DNA from: Nemertoderma westbladi
Taxonomy: Eukaryota > Xenacoelomorpha > Nemertodermatida > Nemertodermatidae
Assembly: GCA_032718475.1 (NCBI GenBank)
Contig: JAUCBJ010005559.1
Span: 1 to 37,228, forward strand
Reading direction: 5' to 3'
DNA length: 37,228 nt
Under the pieces are notes generated by a model, which ran no database searches, was not told where the DNA came from, and saw nothing but the letters and a program-made list of their open reading frames with translations. The stretch's first letter is position 1. Every line of letters begins with the position of its first letter. Of this stretch, positions 30,974 to 37,228 are shown one piece after another. The position numbers were made by a program, and so were the translations under genes.

Positions 30974-32370
30974 TACTACTACTACTACTACTAGGTCGAG
31001 CGAACTCGGACAGTGGAAATGAGATCCTTCCAGGCTTCCCGATTCTCCATAGTTGTCGCAATTTCGTTTCTCCTAAGTTCAGTATCCCTTTCAAGTTGAT
31101 CTATATATGTTATGGCCGGTCGTCCACGACTACGCTTTCCATGAGTTGGTTGCCAGAAAAGTAGATCTGGTATGACCTCGTCTTTACTTCGCCAGCAGTG
31201 CCCACTGAATCTTAATCTGCGTTCACGGAGGGTGGTTGATACAGGTGGTATTGTACCATAAAGCTCGGCGTTTGTATACATAGTAGACATGTACCGAACA
31301 ACAAGAGTCCCACAAGAAATGAAAACAAATAAGTAGGTGCCAGTTCCCAAGAAGGGCAACCTAACACTCTATGGTTCTTTTCGGGGAATCTCATTGATCT
31401 CGATTGCTGCAAAGCTATACAATAGGATTCTATTAAATCGCATCAGGGATCCCATTGAGAGACTGCTCCGTGGAAATCAGAATGGGTTCCGTAAAGGTCG
31501 TGGGACCATGGAGCCCATTTTGGCACTTAGAAGGATAATTGAAGAGTTATCAAAAAAGAAAGACAGGCATCTGGCTGTTATCTTTGTTGACTTCTTCAAG
31601 GCCTTTGATTCAGTCTCTCGCTCACGTATGTTCAGCATACTTTCATTATATGGGATTCCTGATGAAATTATTGCAGCAATCAGATCAGTATACGATGGTT
31701 CGACAACATTTGTGTCTACTGTTGACGGTGACACAGAACCATTTGAAGTGTTATGGGGCGTCCTCCAAGGAGACACACTTGCACCATTCTTGTTCATTAT
31801 TGTGGTTGACTATGTTCTACGCATGTCCTTAGATCATTATAATGATGATGGGGTGATGATAACTCCACCTACTGGCTCCAGAAGTCGAGGAAATCCTGCC
31901 AAGTACCTAACTGATCTAGACTTTGCTGCTGACTTAGGAGTACTCTCAGAATCATTAGAGGGAGCCCAACGGCTCCTCAGCTCACCTCATGCTGCTTCTA
32001 GTGTTGGTCTTTTTATTAACTCCAGAAAGACCAAAATTCTGACAGTTAACTTTGAAAGTCCTCAGCAAGTCTCTGATCGGATGAGCATAAGCTCAAAGGA
32101 TGGTATGCTTGAGCATGTGGACGACTTCTGTTACCTGGGATCATGGATCCGGAAGTCAGGTGAGGACCTTCGAATACGTAAGGGAAAGGCATGGGCAGCC
32201 TTGAATAGGCTTCCCAGGATTTGGAAGTCACCGAGAATAAATCGGAAACTTAAGGTCCGATTATTTAGAGCAGCAGTAGTTCCAGTACTCCTCTACGGGA
32301 GTCCATGCTGGGCTCTAACTGCTGAGGACACCAAATCTCTGGATGGCACATTCACAAGAATGCTACGCCG
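30974..32370. mobile_element. LINE with internal inversion (twin-priming structure), copy A
   Basis: On the minus strand from about 31299 to 30974 lies the C-terminal end of a LINE ORF (T-N-A-E-L-Y-G, R-R-L-R-F-S-G-H-C-W-R-S, H-G-K-R-S-R-G-R-P), a TAG stop and a (TAG)6 tail. From about 31300 to 32370 on the plus strand lies the preceding RT part of the same ORF: V-P-Q-E-M, V-P-V-P-K-K-G, G-x-R-G-I-S-L, V-D-F-F-K-A-F-D (motif A), Q-G-D-T-L-A-P-F (motif B), F-A-A-D (damaged motif C), Y-L-G-S-W, ending at M-L-R-R. A TAG interrupts the frame near 31334. The plus part ends where the minus part begins in protein coordinates. It is dead: catalytic F-A-D-D is F-A-A-D. Confidence 0.85.
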
Positions 32371-33983
32371 ATAGAGTTAATAGATAAGTAATAGAGTTAG
32401 TAGATAAATAATAATAGATTTAATAGATAAATAATAGAGTTAGTAGATAAATAATATAGTTAATAGATAAATAATAGAGTTAATAGATAAATAATATAGT
32501 TAATAGATAAATAATAATAGATTTAATAGATAAATAATAGAGTTAGTAGATAAATGATATCGTTAATAGATAAATAATAGAGTTAATAGATAAATAATAG
32601 AGTTAATAGATAAATAATAATAGATTTAATAGATAAATAATAGAGTTAGTAGATAAATAATATAGTTAATAGATAAATAATAGAGTTAATAGATAAATAA
32701 TAGAGTTAATAGATAAATAATAATAGATTTAATAGATAAATAATAGAGTTAGTAGATAAATGATATAGTTAATAGATAAATAATAGAGTTAATAGATAAA
32801 TAATAGAGTTAGTAGATAAATGATAGAGACAATGGATAAATAATAGAGTTAATAGATAAATAATAGAGTTAGTAGATAAATAATATAGTTAATAGATAAA
32901 TAATAGAGTTAATAGATAAATAATAGAGTTAATAGATAAATACTAATAGATTTAATAGATAAATAATAGAGTTAGTAGATAAATGATAGAGTTAATAGAT
33001 AAATAATAATAGATTTAATAGATAAATAATAGAGTTAGTAGATAAATGATAGAGACAATGGATAAATAATAGAGTTAATAGATAAATAATAATAGATTTA
33101 ATAGATAAATAATAGAGTTAGTAGATAAATAATATAGTTAATAGATAAATAATATAGTTAATATATAAATAATAGAGTTAATAGATAAATAATAATAGAT
33201 TTAATAGATAAATAATAGAGTTAGTAGATAAATGATATAGTTAATAGATAAATAATAGAGTTAATAGATAAATAATAGAGTTAGTAGATAAATGATAGAG
33301 ACAATGGATAAATAATAGAGTTAATAGATAAATAATAGAGTTAGTAGATAAATAATATAGTTAATAGATAAATAATAGAGTTAATAGATAAATAATAGAG
33401 TTAATAGATAAATAATAATAGATTTAATAGATAAATAATAGAGTTAGTAGATAAATGATAGAGACAATGGATAAATAATAGAGTTAATAGATAAATAATA
33501 GAGTTAATAGATAAATAATAGAGTTAGTAGATAAATGATATAGTTAATAGATAAATAATAGAGTTAGTAGATAAATAATATAGTTAATAGATAAATAATA
33601 GAGTTAGTAGATAAATAATATAGTTAATAGATAAATAATAGAGTTAGTAGATAAATGATATAGTTAATAGATAAATAATAGAGTTAGTAGATAAATGATA
33701 TAGTTAATAGATAAATAATAGAGTAAATAGATAAATAATAGAGTTAGTAGATAAATGATAGAGACAATGGATAAATAATAGAGTTAATAGATAAATAATA
33801 GAGTTAATAGATAAATAATATATAGATAGATAAATAATAGAGTTAGTAGATAAATAATAGAGTTAATAGATAAATAATAGAGTTAATAGATAAATAATAG
33901 AGTTAATAGATAAATAATAGAGTTAATAGACAAATAATAGAGTTAATAGACAAATAATAGAGTTAATAGATAATAGAGTAATA
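32371..33983. repeat. 20-bp minisatellite, duplicated copy
   Basis: Same unit and same variant order as 28593-30225, beginning ATAGAGTTAATAGATAAG directly after the LINE sequence CTACGCCG. It differs by a few unit gains and losses. Confidence 0.95.
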
Positions 33984-34731
33984 GATTTTGTTTTCTATAT
34001 CTATTTTTTTATTTATAAAGCTACTGTTCTGAAACTTTAACACAAAGATCTGTGATCTTTTACTAAGAAAACCGATTATGGATAGCTTCGTAAACCCGTT
34101 TGTTCGAAAAATAGGGCACGTTTTGTGCAGGTCGGTTTTTTTCTAAAATTGTATACTTTTTTAGGCTTTTATAATGTAAAAAATAGCGTGTAGAAAGAAG
34201 GATCAGTACTACCTCCTGGGTTGAAGTTCTCGGTCCAAGATTTTGGCACAATGAACCTAGGTATAAGGCAATCTTTTATGAAAATTTCAGCAAAAATTAT
34301 TATTTTTGAATAATTTATGGGGACTTTAGTATGTTTGGGCTATTATTTTAGGAATCACATATTTTGTGATAGACAACGGGTAGTAGTTCCAAAATCGGTT
34401 CTAGAACATTAAAGCTGTCATGTTTAACAAAATAAATACCTACCGGTACTCACGAATGTAGCCCTAAACCTGCTGAACATGAAAAATAAAAACGTGTAGG
34501 AATTTAGTGAGAAAAAATGTCGAAATCGACAAACTGAGAAAAATGTTGTTTTATACAGAGTCATGAATATAAGCCATAAAGACTGTTGTTGAAAAGTGCA
34601 GTTTTGTGGCGAAAAGTGGGGAAAGCCGATGTCACCACATGAAAGCCCTTCTATCAAACTACAAAAATAGATGAAAACATATATTTTTGTAAATTTTCGA
34701 AAATTTAACTTGTGTTGTGGTCTTAATTTAA
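33984..34731. other. 0.75-kb segment, duplicated copy
   Basis: A copy of 30226-30973 shifted by 3758 bp, with few differences (for example AAAACCGATTATGG here against AAAACTAAGTATGG, and GCACGTTTT against GCACTTTTT). No gene is seen. Confidence 0.9.
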
Positions 34732-36128
34732 TACTACTACTACTACTACTAGGTCGAGCGAACTCGGACAGTGGAAATGAGATCCTTCCAGGCTTCCCGA
34801 TTCTCCATAGTTGTCGCAATTTCGTTTCTCCTAAGTTCAGTATCCCTTTCAAGTTGATCTATATATGTTATGGCCGGTCGTCCACGACTACGCTTTCCAT
34901 GAGTTGGTTGCCAGAAAAGTAGATCTGGTATGACCTCGTCTTTACTTCGCCAGCAGTGCCCACTGAATCTTAATCTGCGTTCACGGAGGGTGGTTGATAC
35001 AGGTGGTATTGTACCATAAAGCTCGGCGTTTGTATACATAGTAGACATGTACCGAACAACAAGAGTCCCACAAGAAATGAAAACAAATAAGTAGGTGCCA
35101 GTTCCCAAGAAGGGCAACCTAACACTCTATGGTTCTTTTCGGGGAATCTCATTGATCTCGATTGCTGCAAAGCTATACAATAGGATTCTATTAAATCGCA
35201 TCAGGGATCCCATTGAGAGACTGCTCCGTGGAAATCAGAATGGGTTCCGTAAAGGTCGTGGGACCATGGAGCCCATTTTGGCACTTAGAAGGATAATTGA
35301 AGAGTTATCAAAAAAGAAAGACAGGCATCTGGCTGTTATCTTTGTTGACTTCTTCAAGGCCTTTGATTCAGTCTCTCGCTCACGTATGTTCAGCATACTT
35401 TCATTATATGGGATTCCTGATGAAATTATTGCAGCAATCAGATCAGTATACGATGGTTCGACAACATTTGTGTCTACTGTTGACGGTGACACAGAACCAT
35501 TTGAAGTGTTATGGGGCGTCCTCCAAGGAGACACACTTGCACCATTCTTGTTCATTATTGTGGTTGACTATGTTCTACGCATGTCCTTAGATCATTATAA
35601 TGATGATGGGGTGATGATAACTCCACCTACTGGCTCCAGAAGTCGAGGAAATCCTGCCAAGTACCTAACTGATCTAGACTTTGCTGCTGACTTAGGAGTA
35701 CTCTCAGAATCATTAGAGGGAGCCCAACGGCTCATCAGCTCACCTCATGCTGCTTCTAGTGTTGGTCTTTTTATTAACTCCAGAAAGACCAAAATTCTGA
35801 CAGTTAACTTTGAAAGTCCTCAGCAAGTCTCTGATCGGATGAGCATAAGCTCAAAGGATGGTATGCTTGAGCATGTGGACGACTTCTGTTACCTGGGATC
35901 ATGGATCCGGAAGTCAGGTGAGGACCTTCGAATACGTAAGGGAAAGGCATGGGCAGCCTTGAATAGGCTTTCCAGGATTTGGAAGTCACCGAGAATAAAT
36001 CGGAAACTTAAGGTCCGATTATTTAGAGCAGCAGTAGTTCCAGTACTCCTCTACGGGAGTCCATGCTGGGCTCTAACTGCTGAGGACACCAAATCTCTGG
36101 ATGGCACATTCACAAGAATGCTACGCCG
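34732..36128. mobile_element. LINE with internal inversion, copy B (tandem duplicate)
   Basis: Same organisation as the copy at 30974: minus-strand C-terminal part and tail at about 34732-35057, plus-strand RT part at about 35058-36128, ending again at CTACGCCG. It shares the F-A-A-D change and the early TAG, so both arose before duplication. It differs at isolated bases (CTCATCAGC for CTCCTCAGC, CTTTCCAGG for CTTCCCAGG). Confidence 0.9.
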
Positions 36129-37228
36129 ATAGAGTTTATAGATAAGTAATAGAGTTAGTAGATAAATAATAATAGATTTAATAGATAAATAATAGAGTTA
36201 GTAGATAAATAATATAGTTAATAGATAAATAATAGAGTTAATAGATAAATAATATAGTTAATAGATAAATAATAATAGATTTAATAGATAAATAATAGAG
36301 TTAGTAGATAAATGATATCGTTAATAGATAAATAATAGAGTTAATAGATAAATAATAGAGTTAATAGATAAATAATAATAGATTTAATAGATAAATAATA
36401 GAGTTAGTAGATAAATAATATAGTTAATAGATAAATAATAGAGTTAATAGATAAATAATAGAGTTAATAGATAAATAATAATAGATTTAATAGATAAATA
36501 ATAGAGTTAGTAGATAAATGATATAGTTAATAGATAAATAATAGAGTTAATAGATAAATAATAGAGTTAGTAGATAAATGATAGAGACAATGGATAAATA
36601 ATAGAGTTAATAGATAAATAATAGAGTTAGTAGATAAATAATATAGTTAATAGATAAATAATAGAGTTAATAGATAAATAATAGAGTTAATAGATAAATA
36701 CTAAGAGATTTAATAGATAAATAATAGAGTTAGTAGATAAATGATAGAGTTAATAGATAAATAATAATAGATTTAATAGATAAATAATAGAGTTAGTAGA
36801 TAAATGATAGAGACAATGGATAAATAATAGAGTTAATAGATAAATAATAATAGATTTAATAGATAAATAATAGAGTTAGTAGATAAATAATATAGTTAAT
36901 AGATAAATAATATAGTTAATATATAAATAATAGAGTTAATAGATAAATAATAATAGATTTAATAGATAAATAATAGAGTTAGTAGATAAATGATATAGTT
37001 AATAGATAAATAATAGAGTTAATAGATAAATAATAGAGTTAGTAGATAAATGATAGAGACAATGGATAAATAATAGAGTTAATAGATAAATAATAGAGTT
37101 AGTAGATAAATAATATAGTTAATAGATAAATAATAGAGTTAATAGATAAATAATAGAGTTAATAGATAAATAATAATAGATTTAATAGATAAATAATAGA
37201 GTTAGTAGATAAATGATAGAGACAATGG
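36129..37228. repeat. 20-bp minisatellite, start of a third copy (cut by the window edge)
   Basis: Begins ATAGAGTTTATAGATAAG at the same LINE/array junction, then follows the variant order of 32371 onward until the sequence ends. Whether another 0.75-kb segment and LINE follow cannot be seen. Confidence 0.95.

Noticed and set aside
30666-31094. 142-codon minus-strand frame, also at 34424-34852
   Set aside because: It spans the LINE tail and the AT-rich spacer, contains the (TAG)n-derived serine run, and has no motif. Its conservation between copies is due to duplication.
31477-31797. Minus-strand frame opposite the RT
   Set aside because: Shadow of the plus-strand RT sequence.
31300-32370. 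Two independent LINE insertions in opposite orientation
   Set aside because: The adjacent breakpoints within one ORF are better explained by a single 5'-inverted insertion.

Overview
The window is nuclear DNA from an invertebrate animal. It holds genes typical of metazoans (a reticulophagy receptor, a three-thioredoxin ER protein, an UNC-93-like transporter and an Integrator subunit), long AT-rich intergenic DNA, and degenerate non-LTR and LTR retroelements. The phylum cannot be fixed from sequence alone. The self-complementary words TAGGCCTA and TACCGGTA recur unusually often.

Layout. Positions 1-8700 are mostly non-coding: a coding-like but broken stretch (120-501), a weak BEL/Pao-type pol remnant, several diverged small tandem duplications, and a 1.5 kb array of 21-bp units (4503-5992). 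An intronless RETREG/FAM134 gene lies at 8752-9861. At 12190-13111 is a 5'-truncated LINE fragment with target-site duplications, followed by a 190-bp-arm inverted repeat, a 21-bp array, a 3 kb array of 22/19-bp units, another retroelement C-terminal fragment, and a 1.65 kb C-rich array in which essentially every unit is a G-quadruplex motif on the minus strand. A TXNDC5-like gene (minus) and MFSD11 (plus) sit head to head about 620 bp apart. Both are single open frames, and the spacer carries seven ACCGGT hexamers. Next come a tandemly duplicated polyadenylation region, a hAT-like MITE, a 16-bp array, and the last exon of INTS10 (minus). The rest of the window (27757 to the end) is upstream of that exon, most likely one INTS10 intron longer than 9.4 kb. 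It is filled with a 20-bp AT-rich minisatellite, a 0.75 kb single-copy-type segment and an inverted LINE, and that whole block is tandemly repeated with a 3758-bp period.

The four recognisable genes are unrelated housekeeping genes: ER-phagy receptor, ER disulfide chemistry, membrane transporter, RNA 3'-end processing. There is no operon logic. The only arrangement suggesting shared regulation is the divergent TXNDC5/MFSD11 pair.

The main novelty is structural. The LINE in the INTS10 intron has the architecture of a twin-primed (5'-inverted) insertion, and its outer end coincides with the boundary of the 3.76 kb tandem duplication. About a third of the window (roughly 12.3 kb) is tandem repeat built from at least seven unrelated units.
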